Shown: piece by piece, positions 33,365-43,918 of the stretch
How the letters are laid out: every line of letters begins with the position of its first letter
How positions within the stretch are numbered: the stretch's first letter is position 1
DNA from: Nitrospira sp.
GTDB taxonomy: Bacteria; Nitrospirota; Nitrospiria; Nitrospirales; Nitrospiraceae
NCBI GenBank assembly: GCA_024331095.1
Contig: JANDJE010000004.1
Span: forward strand, 1-64,000
Direction: 5' to 3'
Length of the DNA: 64,000 bases
Translations under genes and position numbers: made by a program
Notes under the pieces: model-generated
What the model was told of the DNA's origin: nothing
Seen by the model: the letters and a program-made list of their open reading frames with translations, nothing else
The model's database searches: none

Positions 33365-33443
33365 GCTGAGCTCCTCATCGGAATGGGTTTGAGTATAACA
33401 AACGGCCTTGGCAAATCCCAACCAAGGATGCCGGCCCCTCCAT

Positions 33444-34724
33444 CTACATCTTCTCCTTGCGCCTGGCCAACGTCAGCGCAAGCCACACCCAGAGGACCAT
33501 CAACGGCACCAGGGCCCAGGCGATGTGGGTCGTCGTGGCCCCCAGCGATTTCAAGCCGGTCACCAGCCAGGCGGTGGAGGCATCACCGCCCCGAGAGATG
33601 GCCGTGTCGATGAAGTTCTTGGCCTTGTATTTTTCTTCGCGGCTGAGCACGGTAAACAACACTTCGCGCGACGGTTTGGAGAGGGCATATTCGCTCACCC
33701 TTCGCAGAACCGAAAAGACGACATAGACGGCCAGCGTCGGCCAGAGGGCAATCCCCAGAAATCCCGCGACGCTGATCGCCGGCAGACAGACGAGGCCCGC
33801 GACCAGGCCGAATCGCCCGATCAGCCGGTTGGTGATGAAAAGCTGGGTCGTCCATGTCAACAGATTGGTCGTGAAATCGATCGCGGAAAAGAGTCTGGTC
33901 CTGGCTTCCGGCTGATCCAGATAGTCCGCCACGAGTCTGGTCTGCTCAAAGTAGAGAAACGTGGCCGTCATGGTCAGCAGCCCGATGTAGCCGCAAATAC
34001 CCAGGAGATAGGGCGACGACAGTGCGAGGCGCACGCCCGCCAACACGCCCCCCCTGAGCGGGTCGCCTGGATGAGGCGGATGACGGGCCGTGCGCGCAGC
34101 CCCCCACCGTTCAAGCCGGTTGATACAAACCAGACACAATCCCAGAAAGCCGGCCGAGATCAGCATCAACACTGGAACCGAAATAAAAAAGGTCAAGCCC
34201 GTCGTAAGGAGGGGACCGAGCAACGCGCCGCTGCTCCCGCCGGCGGCGATGACGCCGAACAGCCTCGTTCCCTGCTCCGGCGTAAACAAATCGTCCATGA
34301 AACTCCAAAACACCGAGACGACGAACAGATTGAACACCGACAGCCAGATGAAAAACCCACGAGCCACCCATTCCGTCTGCCAATGGCTCGACATCACGAT
34401 GTAAAAGACCGCCAGATTAGCCATGAAGAACGTATAGATCGTCAGGAGCAATCGAGAGCGCGAACAGCGGGCGGACAGCCAACCGAACAGCGGCGTCGCG
34501 AGCACCATCGTGATGAACGTCACACTCATCAGCCAGGGAAGATGTTTGATCCCCCCTTCGATGGCCATTTCGTCACGGACGGGACGGAGAATGGAATAGC
34601 CACACAGCAGGCAGAAAAAATAGGCGAACGCCCAGGCTAGCGGCACCACTTCTTCCGGTCGAGCGCCGAGCAAGAACGTTCCTCGATTCAGGAGCAGATG
34701 ATCCGTTTTCATCCCCCTTGCCAT
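33444..34724 (-). CDS. MFS-type transporter
   Basis: A 426-residue membrane protein with about 12 hydrophobic helices. [20 protein letters not shown] and [20 protein letters not shown], then [14 protein letters not shown], are typical of the MFS branch distantly related to nucleotide (Tlc-type) carriers. [13 protein letters not shown]-like ([17 protein letters not shown]) and [17 protein letters not shown] segments are conserved in this branch. The substrate is not known. It is divergent from the threonine aldolase gene. Confidence 0.75.
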   Translation of the reverse strand: MARGMKTDHLLLNRGTFLLGARPEEVVPLAWAFAYFFCLLCGYSILRPVRDEMAIEGGIKHLPWLMSVTFITMVLATPLFGWLSARCSRSRLLLTIYTFFMANLAVFYIVMSSHWQTEWVARGFFIWLSVFNLFVVSVFWSFMDDLFTPEQGTRLFGVIAAGGSSGALLGPLLTTGLTFFISVPVLMLISAGFLGLCLVCINRLERWGAARTARHPPHPGDPLRGGVLAGVRLALSSPYLLGICGYIGLLTMTATFLYFEQTRLVADYLDQPEARTRLFSAIDFTTNLLTWTTQLFITNRLIGRFGLVAGLVCLPAISVAGFLGIALWPTLAVYVVFSVLRRVSEYALSKPSREVLFTVLSREEKYKAKNFIDTAISRGGDASTAWLVTGLKSLGATTTHIAWALVPLMVLWVWLALTLARRKEKM

Positions 34725-34822
34725 GGACGAGCCAGTCTAGCAGGTCCGGCTTGGCCCGCAAGGAGAAGATTCTGCTAGAATGGGCGCGTTTTGATGGCCG
34801 GCCGGAGGAAAGAGGAGCGTCC

Positions 34823-35854
<1,032 letters not shown>

Positions 35855-35973
35855 CCGTCCCTCGCGCTCCCGCGCCGCTCCCACGCATTGACACTCGTTC
35901 TCACCCTCCATAGAATGCCGACACGGATCATCAACGCAATTTCACGGAATTGACCGTATACAACGTACACAAC

Positions 35974-36783
35974 ATGAAATCGTCTGCTGATCCAGTGACG
36001 GATTCAAGCAAAGCTCCCGACGTACCGACTCGCGAAGAGCTCAACGCCGAGTTGTTGGACATTCCGGAACAGCCGGAACAACCGGCCCCGCCCAAGACTC
36101 CCGATTTCGACGACGGAGTCAACGCCGCCCTGCGCCATGTCAAGGGCTGGCGCGGCGGTGATTTGGTCGGCGTTCTGCTTGTCGGATCGGGAGCGCGTCG
36201 AGCCGTCACTCCCCACAGCGACATCGACTTGATCGCTTTGGTCAAAGGCCGGGCCGACAGTCATGAAATTCTTCGCGTCGGAGACCGTCTGGCCGACATC
36301 CGATACCGTGGACACAAAGAGATCGAGGAGGAGATCGCCCATTCCCTCCGATTGCCTTCACTGTTTAGAAAGGTCCGCATCTTGTTCGACTACAATGGAA
36401 TCTGCGCGCAGTTGATTCAGAAGGCCCACCACCGGTTCCGTCAGGGCCCGCCTCCGGCTACGATCAATGAACGAATTCGCCTGAAAGCCGAGTGTTATCA
36501 CTGGTTGGGGAAAGCGGAAGACCTCTCCGACAAACCGGCCGCAGCGCAATATCTGCTGAGCCTGTTTTATGAAGACTGTGTCCTGGCTTTTTTTCGTCTC
36601 AGGGGCTATTGGTTGGTCGCTCCGGCTGATGTCCACCGATTCATGGTCTCGCGCGACCCGGCCCTGGCCGATCTGGCCGGCCGCTTTCTTTCCGCAACGA
36701 ATGTGGCCGACCGGCTCAACTTTGGGAGGCAATTTGCCGATCTCCTCTTCAAGGAGGTCCCGAACCCCGCCCGTATCGACTGA
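35974..36783 (+). CDS. Nucleotidyltransferase-domain protein
   Basis: A 269-residue protein. After an acidic, Pro-rich leader, VGVLLVGSGARRAVTPHSD followed by IDLIALV gives the GS-x10-D-x-D motif of Pol-beta-type nucleotidyltransferases (~75-95). The C-terminal half is helical (ECYHWLGKAEDLSDKPAAAQ, DCVLAFFRLRGYW) and looks like a HEPN/KNTase-C-type substrate domain. The acceptor is unknown; relatives modify antibiotics, tRNAs or proteins. An alternative start at 35950 exists. Confidence 0.7.
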   Translation: MKSSADPVTDSSKAPDVPTREELNAELLDIPEQPEQPAPPKTPDFDDGVNAALRHVKGWRGGDLVGVLLVGSGARRAVTPHSDIDLIALVKGRADSHEILRVGDRLADIRYRGHKEIEEEIAHSLRLPSLFRKVRILFDYNGICAQLIQKAHHRFRQGPPPATINERIRLKAECYHWLGKAEDLSDKPAAAQYLLSLFYEDCVLAFFRLRGYWLVAPADVHRFMVSRDPALADLAGRFLSATNVADRLNFGRQFADLLFKEVPNPARID

Positions 36784-36911
36784 CCGGCGGATCGGCACCG
36801 GTGATCGCCCCGCGGTTTCGCCTATGGCGATCAACGAAGACGCCGCCGGTTCGGAGCGCGCGGACGCCTCCAAATCTTGTCGTCGAGAACAACGTACACC
36901 AAGGAGCGGTT

Positions 36912-37805
36912 ATGGAGTTGGGATTCATCGGCCTCGGCAAAATGGGCATGAACATGGTGACTCGCCTGCGGCGCGACGACCATCGCATCGTCGTGTTCGA
37001 TCGTTCGCCCGACCCCGTCAGGCAGGCAGAGGGCGTGGGGTGCATCGGCTCCTCCTCCATCGCCGATTTGGTGAGCCAATTGAGTGTCCCGCGCACGGTC
37101 TGGATCATGGTGCCGTCCGGTGCCCCGACGGAAGAAACCGTTCACACGGTCGCTTCACTGCTGCAAGCGGGCGACACGATCATCGACGGGGGTAATACCC
37201 GTTTCCATGACGACGTGCGGCGGGCCGCCGAGCTCAAGAAACGGGGCATTCACTACGTGGACGTCGGTACGAGCGGAGGCATCTGGGGCTTGAAGGTCGG
37301 CTATTGCCTGATGATCGGAGGCGAACAAGCAGCCGTGAGCCGGCTGGCTCCGATCTTCACCACCCTCGCGCCTGAACAGGGGTGGGCCCACGTCGGTGCC
37401 GTGGGTGCCGGTCATTACGTCAAGATGGTCCACAACGGCATCGAATACAGCCTGATGCAGGGATACGCGGAAGGGTTCGAGCTGATGTCCAAGAGCGAGT
37501 ACAAGCTGGACCTGGCCCGTATCGCGGATCTCTGGATGCACGGGAGCGTCGTTCGTTCCTGGCTGCTCGAATTGGCGGCGGGCGCGCTCAAAGAAGATCA
37601 AAAACTGGAAAAATTAAAAGGATACGTGCAGGATTCCGGCGAAGGCCGCTGGATGATCGCCGACGCGATCGACAAAGACGTGCCGGTACCCACGCTCACG
37701 GCGGCTCTCTTTACTCGGTTTCGATCGCGACAAGACGACTCGTTTGCGGAAAAACTGTTGGCCGCGCTGCGGAACGCCTTCGGCGGCCACGCCGTCAAGC
37801 AATAG
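36912..37805 (+). CDS. gnd: 6-phosphogluconate dehydrogenase, short form
   Basis: A 297-residue oxidative decarboxylase making ribulose 5-phosphate, of the short (YqeC/GndA-like) class. MELGFIGLGKMGMNMVTRLR is the nucleotide-binding GxGxxG, VDVGTSGGIWGLKVGYCLMI the substrate loop, and VKMVHNGIEYSLMQGYAEG the catalytic Lys-Asn region. AAGGAG lies 5 bases before the ATG. It lies 14 bp before zwf, which makes its precursor, so the two form an oxidative pentose phosphate operon supplying NAD(P)H and pentoses. Confidence 0.93.
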   Translation: MELGFIGLGKMGMNMVTRLRRDDHRIVVFDRSPDPVRQAEGVGCIGSSSIADLVSQLSVPRTVWIMVPSGAPTEETVHTVASLLQAGDTIIDGGNTRFHDDVRRAAELKKRGIHYVDVGTSGGIWGLKVGYCLMIGGEQAAVSRLAPIFTTLAPEQGWAHVGAVGAGHYVKMVHNGIEYSLMQGYAEGFELMSKSEYKLDLARIADLWMHGSVVRSWLLELAAGALKEDQKLEKLKGYVQDSGEGRWMIADAIDKDVPVPTLTAALFTRFRSRQDDSFAEKLLAALRNAFGGHAVKQ

Positions 37806-37819
37806 TCCTCTCTGGAATC

Positions 37820-39376
37820 ATGCAGGTCTCTATGGAAACCCAAGCGCATCGCCTCGACAACGGTCCGCCGACGGAAACCATTACTCCCGTTGACTCCTGC
37901 GCCATCGTCATTTTCGGCGGCTCCGGCGACTTGGCCCGACGTCGGCTGGTCCCGGCCCTGTACAATCTGCTGCTGGACGGACTGCTGCCGTCCAACTACC
38001 TTGTGCTGGGATTGGGCCGCACGCCGATGAGCGACGAGGAGTTCCGGTCCGTCATGCGAGACGGCGTCATCAACCATTCCCGTCGGGCCTTGATCGAAGA
38101 TTCATGGAGGGCCTTTTCGCAACGTCTGTTCTATCTGGCCGGCGAAAACGACAACCCCCAGACGTATACCGAGCTGAAGGCCCGCATCGAAGAACTTGAA
38201 CGATCGTTTGAATTGCCGGGAAACCGCATTTTTTATCTGAGCATTCCTCCCAGTTCGTTCACGCCCGTGTGCGAAGGACTGGCCGCCAGCGGCCTCGCCG
38301 GAACTCCCGGCGCCCGCTCCCCCTATGCCAGAATCATCGTTGAGAAACCGGTGGGGCGGGACTTGGCGTCGGCACGGGCGATCAACGCCGCCACCGGCCG
38401 GGTCTTCGATGAATCGCAAATTTTCCGTATCGATCATTATTTGGGCAAAGAGACGGTTCAGAACCTGATGGTCGTGCGTTTCGCCAACAGTATTTTCGAG
38501 CCGATTTGGAACCGCAAGTACATCGACCACGTCCAAATCACCGTCAGCGAGGCGGAGGGAGTCGGCACCAGGGCCGCCTACTACGAGGAAGCGGGCGCCC
38601 TGCGGGACATGGTGCAGAATCACCTGCTCCAATTGCTGTGCCTGGTCGCGATGGAACCGCCTTATTCTCTGGACCCGGACGTGGTCCGAAACGCCAAGAT
38701 GGAAGTCCTCCGTTGCTTGAAACCCATCACCTCTCAAGACGTGGACAAGGTCACGGTGCGAGCGCAATACACGGAAGGAACGGTGCACGGGAAACCGGTG
38801 CCCGGTTACCGACGCGAAAAGGGCGTCAAACCCGATTCCGTCACCGAAACCTACGTGGCCGTCAAGTGTTTCGTCGAAAACTGGCGGTGGTCCGGCGTGC
38901 CCTTTTATTTGCGGACGGGCAAGGCCCTGCCGCTCCGCGCCAGCGAGGTGGCCGTGTACTTCAAAGAAATCCCGCAAATTTTGTTCAACGCGGACCCTCG
39001 GAAACCACAGGCGCCGAACGTGCTGACTTTGAGAATTCAGCCGGAAGAAGGACTCTCGCTCCGCATCGTCTCCCGCGTGCCCGGCACCAGGGCGCAAACC
39101 CATCCGGTGGAGATGAACTTCAAATACACGGAGGTCTTCGGGCGTCCTTCGCCGGAGGCCTATGAGCGGCTCCTGCTCGACGTGATGGCGGGAGACGCCT
39201 CCCGTTTCATGCGACGCGACGCGGTCGAAGCCTCCTGGGCGTGGATCACTCAGATTCTCGACGCCTGGGAAAAACAAGGGCTCCGCTGGTTACCCGAATA
39301 CCAGGCCGGCACCTGGGGACCGGTGGAAGCCGACCGTCTCATCCAAAACGACGGCCGCACCTGGCGGATCCTCTAA
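37820..39376 (+). CDS. zwf: Glucose-6-phosphate 1-dehydrogenase
   Basis: A 518-residue enzyme. CAIVIFGGSGDLARRRLVPA is the coenzyme-binding site (~30), RIDHYLGKETVQNLMVVRF the active-site motif with catalytic His/Lys, and YFKEIPQILF and PVEMNFKYTEVFG lie in the C-terminal domain. Length is normal. A second ATG at 37832 is possible. It directly follows gnd. Confidence 0.95.
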   Translation: MQVSMETQAHRLDNGPPTETITPVDSCAIVIFGGSGDLARRRLVPALYNLLLDGLLPSNYLVLGLGRTPMSDEEFRSVMRDGVINHSRRALIEDSWRAFSQRLFYLAGENDNPQTYTELKARIEELERSFELPGNRIFYLSIPPSSFTPVCEGLAASGLAGTPGARSPYARIIVEKPVGRDLASARAINAATGRVFDESQIFRIDHYLGKETVQNLMVVRFANSIFEPIWNRKYIDHVQITVSEAEGVGTRAAYYEEAGALRDMVQNHLLQLLCLVAMEPPYSLDPDVVRNAKMEVLRCLKPITSQDVDKVTVRAQYTEGTVHGKPVPGYRREKGVKPDSVTETYVAVKCFVENWRWSGVPFYLRTGKALPLRASEVAVYFKEIPQILFNADPRKPQAPNVLTLRIQPEEGLSLRIVSRVPGTRAQTHPVEMNFKYTEVFGRPSPEAYERLLLDVMAGDASRFMRRDAVEASWAWITQILDAWEKQGLRWLPEYQAGTWGPVEADRLIQNDGRTWRIL

Positions 39377-39415
39377 TTCCGTTGATCGAGCGATTCACGG
39401 CGTCCTTTCGCGACA

Positions 39416-39595
39416 TCAGTCCCGATCGGTGGATCGGCCTCCCCAAACGGACAATCCGATCGCAACGGCTAAATAGATCACGGCCGCAACGACCACCCCC
39501 GCGTTGAATTCTTCCCACAGATACAAATACAGCCATTCATCCAGGATGACGGCGAGCGTCAACATCCCCCATCCAACAAAATTGAACCAGCGCAT
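39416..39595 (-). CDS. Small two-helix membrane protein
   Basis: A 59-residue protein with two hydrophobic helices (FNFVGWGMLTLAVILDEWLY and VVVAAVIYLAVAIGLSVW) and a polar end. No family is recognised. The frame extends to 39715, but the upstream part is basic and lacks support. It is convergent with zwf. Confidence 0.45.
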   Translation of the reverse strand: MRWFNFVGWGMLTLAVILDEWLYLYLWEEFNAGVVVAAVIYLAVAIGLSVWGGRSTDRD

Positions 39596-39726
39596 GGGTG
39601 CGGCTCCTTGTTGCATTCGGTTTCTGTTCGCCCGCCGGGATGCCGGGAAAATTTTTATGGGATCGTCAGCGTCCAAACACGAGAGGAACCGGCGCTCCTT
39701 CCTCTCACATAACACCTCCTTCAGGA

Positions 39727-40359
39727 TCAGGTCGTTCGCTGTAATCTCGGGACCAGAATGTGAGCCGCCAACTCGGCAAACCGCATGTAGCCTGCCGTCG
39801 TCAAATGAAGACCGTCGTTCGAATAACGAGCGGCCAATTGGCCGCTCGCGGGGTCCACGGTGGCGGAAAACAAGTCGACCAATGCAAGGGAGCGGGACGC
39901 GGCATAATCCCGGATCAACTTATTGAGGACGTTTCGACGGGCCAGGTGCCCCGCCACCCATTCTTCCGCTTCCCGATCGCCCAGGCTTCCTTCCACACGG
40001 ATCGAAGGCACGGTCACCGGAATCGGAACGCCGCCGACGTTCAACGCCAGTTCATACAACGTCGTCAAATTGGCCATGATTTCACCGGGCGACAGTCCGC
40101 AGCCCAAATCGTTGGTTCCGCCCAAAATCGGAACGTAGTCGGGTTTCCGGTCCGACACGCTGCGCTTGAACCGGCTCACCATTTCCCCGGTCAGTTCGCC
40201 GCAGACTCCGCTGATCCGAACGAGCGCCGCCTTTCCCAGACGATCCTGTAGGAACCGGCCGTAAGGAGTCTCCGTCCCCGTCGGATTCTCGGGTGTCGGA
40301 GATTGAAACCCCGCCGTCAGACTGTCTCCAAAACAGACGACCAGAACCGATCGACTCAT
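39727..40359 (-). CDS. SGNH/GDSL hydrolase
   Basis: A 210-residue esterase. Block I VLVVCFGDSLTAGFQ holds the nucleophile Ser, SGVCGELTGEMVSRF block II, VPILGGTNDLGCG block III with the oxyanion Asn, and NDGLHLTTAGYMRFAE block V with the Asp/His pair. No signal peptide is seen, so it is probably cytoplasmic. TesA-like thioesterase or lysophospholipase activity is possible. The frame extends 8 codons upstream. Confidence 0.85.
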   Translation of the reverse strand: MSRSVLVVCFGDSLTAGFQSPTPENPTGTETPYGRFLQDRLGKAALVRISGVCGELTGEMVSRFKRSVSDRKPDYVPILGGTNDLGCGLSPGEIMANLTTLYELALNVGGVPIPVTVPSIRVEGSLGDREAEEWVAGHLARRNVLNKLIRDYAASRSLALVDLFSATVDPASGQLAARYSNDGLHLTTAGYMRFAELAAHILVPRLQRTT

Positions 40360-40524
40360 GACCCGGCGCGCTCCCCGTATCACACGAGAACTCGACGGGA
40401 GATTCTAGCGGTTCCTGTTCTTTCCAAACAAGACGATTTGGAATCCTGCGCGATGTTCCTCCGCCGTGCGATGAACCGCGATTTTCTTGACGAATCCCAC
40501 GCCGCCCGGTAGGTGATAAGAGGT

Positions 40525-42327
40525 ATGGCCGACCTTAAAACGGCGCAAGAGACGCCGGCCGCGACGGCGGTCAGGAACGCGGAAGACCCGGAAACGGCTT
40601 CCATCAAACGCATCCTCAAGTTGCTGGACAAAACGGCCAAGTCGAACCGCACCTACGGCTCGACGAACCCCGTGGCGCAAAAGTTCGCCCGACAACTTTT
40701 CGAAGAATTGACGGGTCATCTGGCCGCCTATTCAAAACTCACCTTCCTTGTTCATCGTTCCGAGTTGCGGTTCAACGATTCCGTCGTCTACCAAACGGAC
40801 CTCAACGAAGGCGGCGAGAGCTTCGCGTTCAAACTCTACGCGGACGGCATTCGGGAGCTTTCAATCTACGAAGGTCTCTCTCAGGAAGATCTGACGTACT
40901 TCCTCGATTCGATCTGGGGAAGCACGGAGTCCGGCCAAGAAGACGATGACCTCGTCACTCGCCTGTGGTCTCGGGATCTCTCGACGATCGCGATCGTCAC
41001 GGCGGAAGAAGTGGCCCACTCGTCGTCCCACGATCATACAACGGACCGGGCCGGCGCGACCATGAGTTCGTCCGACTCCTCGCTGCGGGACTTATTGGAC
41101 CGCGAGCGAGCCCGCCGGACGAATGAAACGACCGCTTCCGAAGCGGAATCGACGAACCGGGGCGACCGCTTGCACAACGGTCTGGTCGGATTCGACGTCA
41201 CAGACGAAGAGTCGGCGGCTCTCGCGCGGGACATTGAGGCGGAGCGGAATCAGGACGATCTTTTGCACATCATGGAGATGTTGACCGCCGTTCTCGCATC
41301 AGAACAGTCGTCGGCGCTGCTGACGAAACTGTTCGACGTATGGGGGGACATTATCGATCTCCTCCTCCGCGAGGGGAAATGGACGACCTTGGAGCATGTG
41401 GTCAGTCTGCTTCATGAAGCCGACGCGGTCAGGCCGGATCTCCGCGAAGAACACAAACAACAGGTCCGCGCTCTTCTCGACGGATTCGGCCGCCCGGACC
41501 GGATAAAAGCCGTCGAAACCTATCTGAATCAACATCCGGACGGCTCGACGGCCGGTCTCTCGACGATTCTGTTGCTGATGAAGCCGGACGCCGTCCCCAG
41601 ACTCTGTTCACTGTTGGCCAACCTGGCGTCGCCGGCTCATCAAGCCATCGTCGCCGAAGCGCTTGCGATCCTGGCGAAAGATAACGCCGAACCGCTCATC
41701 AAAGGGCTGCGGGACCGAAGGCCGGCTTACGTGTGCCACCTCCTCGCGATTCTCACCAAGTTAAAGAACCCGGCGTTCGCCGAATCCGTCGAAAGACTCG
41801 TCCGACACCCGGATGCACAGGTCCGTAAAGCCGTCGTACACGCGATCGGCGCGTTGCGTCCGAGCGGCGACGGCCTGAAACTTCTTTCCTTCATGGACGA
41901 TAAAGAGGAAAGCATCCGCATCGCGGTCTTAAAACTGCTGATCTCGGGGCAGTACTCGGTTTCATTGTCCCACTGGCTTCCCATTCTGTCGGCCGATACG
42001 TTCGGGAACCGCCCGATCAGCGAGCGCCGGGCGATGTTTCACGCCGTCGGAGCGACGTGCGGGGACGAAGCGGTCCCGTATTGGGAAGGTCTCTTGACCG
42101 CATGGTCGTGGCTCGGCCGAAAGAAAAAAGAAGAACTGGCCGTATTGGCCGCGGAAGCTCTCGGCAAACTCGGCACTCCCGCGGCCGTGGCCGCGCTCGT
42201 AAACGGGAGCAAGAAAGGCGGCGCCACGGTTCGGCAAGCCTGCACCCACGGTTTGTCGCGCGCTCAACAACGGACTCGGCACAACGCACCGGCCTCCCCC
42301 TCGGCCGACAAGGAACCGCAATCATGA
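40525..42327 (+). CDS. HEAT-repeat-like protein
   Basis: A 600-residue protein. Residues ~60-170 form an N-terminal domain (RQLFEELTGHLAAYSKLTFL, FKLYADGIRELSIYEGLS) also seen, in related form, in the adjacent HD-GYP protein. Residues ~340-590 are helical HEAT-like repeats (HPDAQVRKAVVHAIGALRPS, LAVLAAEALGKLGTPAAVAA). It is probably a scaffold. Its TGA overlaps the ATG of the HD-GYP gene, so the two are made together. Confidence 0.75.
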   Translation: MADLKTAQETPAATAVRNAEDPETASIKRILKLLDKTAKSNRTYGSTNPVAQKFARQLFEELTGHLAAYSKLTFLVHRSELRFNDSVVYQTDLNEGGESFAFKLYADGIRELSIYEGLSQEDLTYFLDSIWGSTESGQEDDDLVTRLWSRDLSTIAIVTAEEVAHSSSHDHTTDRAGATMSSSDSSLRDLLDRERARRTNETTASEAESTNRGDRLHNGLVGFDVTDEESAALARDIEAERNQDDLLHIMEMLTAVLASEQSSALLTKLFDVWGDIIDLLLREGKWTTLEHVVSLLHEADAVRPDLREEHKQQVRALLDGFGRPDRIKAVETYLNQHPDGSTAGLSTILLLMKPDAVPRLCSLLANLASPAHQAIVAEALAILAKDNAEPLIKGLRDRRPAYVCHLLAILTKLKNPAFAESVERLVRHPDAQVRKAVVHAIGALRPSGDGLKLLSFMDDKEESIRIAVLKLLISGQYSVSLSHWLPILSADTFGNRPISERRAMFHAVGATCGDEAVPYWEGLLTAWSWLGRKKKEELAVLAAEALGKLGTPAAVAALVNGSKKGGATVRQACTHGLSRAQQRTRHNAPASPSADKEPQS

Positions 42328-43853
42328 ACGAATCGTTGTCTCCTCCCTCGATCGGCGCTCCGCCGATTCTCGCGCACGAACAATCGCTTGCCAGAAAGGT
42401 GGGACAGGGCTCGGAGGCCGGCGACATCTACGATCAACAGATGGCGATGTTGGGGTTCCAACTGCTGACCCAACTGAACGCTTTGATCAAAACGTCCCGC
42501 ATTCACGGTCGCAACAACGCCGCCCTCGACAAGCCGGTCGAGTCCATGTTGACGCTCATCCACACCATGGCGCACGAGCATCCGGTCACGCTCCGCGTGC
42601 AGAACGATTTCTTCTTCCTGGGCGAGAACCATCTGAAGGTCAGCCAGCAACAGATGCTGGTCCTATCCAACGTGATCGACGCCCTGAACACCTGGAAAAT
42701 GGGCGGACTCACCTTTTCCCGCTCACTATCTTCCGACGACCTCCGTCAGTTCGCTTCTTTGTTCGTCAGCCTCGATCCCGCCACGCAGTCGATCGACGAC
42801 TTTCGGCGAGCGCTCGCCGCGCTCAACGTCACGGGCATCACGATCGAAAGCCCCCGTGCGTTGGCGCCGGCGGTCTCATCCGACGACGATTCCCCGAAGC
42901 TTCGCCGGAAAGCGCAGATGAAAACTGCCTATGAAAAAGTCTCCGACGCCGTCGGCCGCCTCACTCAATCCGCCCGCGATGGGGGCACCCTGAGCTTCAA
43001 ACAAGCCAAACGGGCCATTCAAAACATCGTCGATCTGATGATGCAGGACGAGCCGGCGATGTTGGGCTTCACGACGTTGCGCTGTCACGACCAATACACC
43101 CAAGAACATTCCGTCAACGTGGCGTTGCTTTCCATGGCGCTCGGCAATCGGGCTGGATACGCCAAAGTCGAGCTGGCCGATCTCGGTTTGGCGGCGCTCT
43201 TCCATGACGTGGGAAAATGCGCGATCTCGCTGGACATCCTCAACAAGCCCGGCGAGTTCAGCCCCGAGGAGTGGGAAATCATGCAAACCCACCCCAAAGA
43301 AGGAGTGTTCACGCTCATCAAATTGCGCGGCTTCGGAAACGTTCCGGCGCGAATGGCCTCCGCGTCCTTTGAGCACCACATGAATTACGACTTTTCGGGC
43401 TATCCCAAACTGGCCGTCCCCTGGACACAAAGCATCTCGAGCCGCATCGTGTCGATCGCCGACTGTTACGACGCGATGACGTCGTCCCGCGTCTACCGCC
43501 GCGAGGCAATGGCTCCCTCCAAGGTCCTGCGCCTGATGCTTGAGAAGGCGGGAACGAGCTTCGACCCGACGCTCATGAAGCTGTTCGTGACCTGTGTGGG
43601 CATCATCCCGATCGGCAGTCTCGTGGAACTCACGAACGGCGCGTTTGCGGTCGTGCTCAAACCGGCCGCCAGCCTCTCGGACAGCGAACGCCCGCTCGTC
43701 AAAGTGATCGCCGATCCGGAGGGCAATCCTCTCGACCACGGACCGGAGCTGGACTTGACCGAAAAGGACGAGACCGGCGGCTACGCTCACAGCATCGCTC
43801 GTCTCATCGACCACACCCAACACAAATTCGACACCAGCCGCTATTTCGCGTAG
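42324..43853 (+). CDS. HD-GYP domain protein with altered GYP motif
   Basis: A 509-residue protein. The N-terminal half (LNALIKTSRIHGRNNAALDK, LSSDDLRQFASLFVSLDP) resembles the HEAT-like partner. The C-terminal HD-GYP domain keeps the metal-binding residues: QYTQEHSVNVALLS, LFHDVGKCAIS, QTHPKEG, EHHMNYDFSGYPK and IADCYDAMTSSRVYRRE. The HHE and DG-x-GYP signatures are changed to HHM and DFSGYP. Metal ligands remain, so c-di-GMP hydrolysis is possible but not certain. Confidence 0.85.
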   Translation: MNESLSPPSIGAPPILAHEQSLARKVGQGSEAGDIYDQQMAMLGFQLLTQLNALIKTSRIHGRNNAALDKPVESMLTLIHTMAHEHPVTLRVQNDFFFLGENHLKVSQQQMLVLSNVIDALNTWKMGGLTFSRSLSSDDLRQFASLFVSLDPATQSIDDFRRALAALNVTGITIESPRALAPAVSSDDDSPKLRRKAQMKTAYEKVSDAVGRLTQSARDGGTLSFKQAKRAIQNIVDLMMQDEPAMLGFTTLRCHDQYTQEHSVNVALLSMALGNRAGYAKVELADLGLAALFHDVGKCAISLDILNKPGEFSPEEWEIMQTHPKEGVFTLIKLRGFGNVPARMASASFEHHMNYDFSGYPKLAVPWTQSISSRIVSIADCYDAMTSSRVYRREAMAPSKVLRLMLEKAGTSFDPTLMKLFVTCVGIIPIGSLVELTNGAFAVVLKPAASLSDSERPLVKVIADPEGNPLDHGPELDLTEKDETGGYAHSIARLIDHTQHKFDTSRYFA

Positions 43854-43918
43854 CCGTCCGCACTCCCGCAATCCGTCCCGCGCTTGACAGCCTCAAATCA
43901 CCTCGCCGACAATGCGGC

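Noticed and set aside
33408-34640. 410-codon plus-strand open frame
   Set aside because: Antisense to the MFS transporter; rich in Gln, Arg, His and Pro with no domain.
38102-39277. 391-codon minus-strand open frame
   Set aside because: Antisense to zwf, with no recognisable motif.
42876-43871. 331-codon minus-strand open frame
   Set aside because: Antisense to the HD-GYP gene, which has all its metal ligands.
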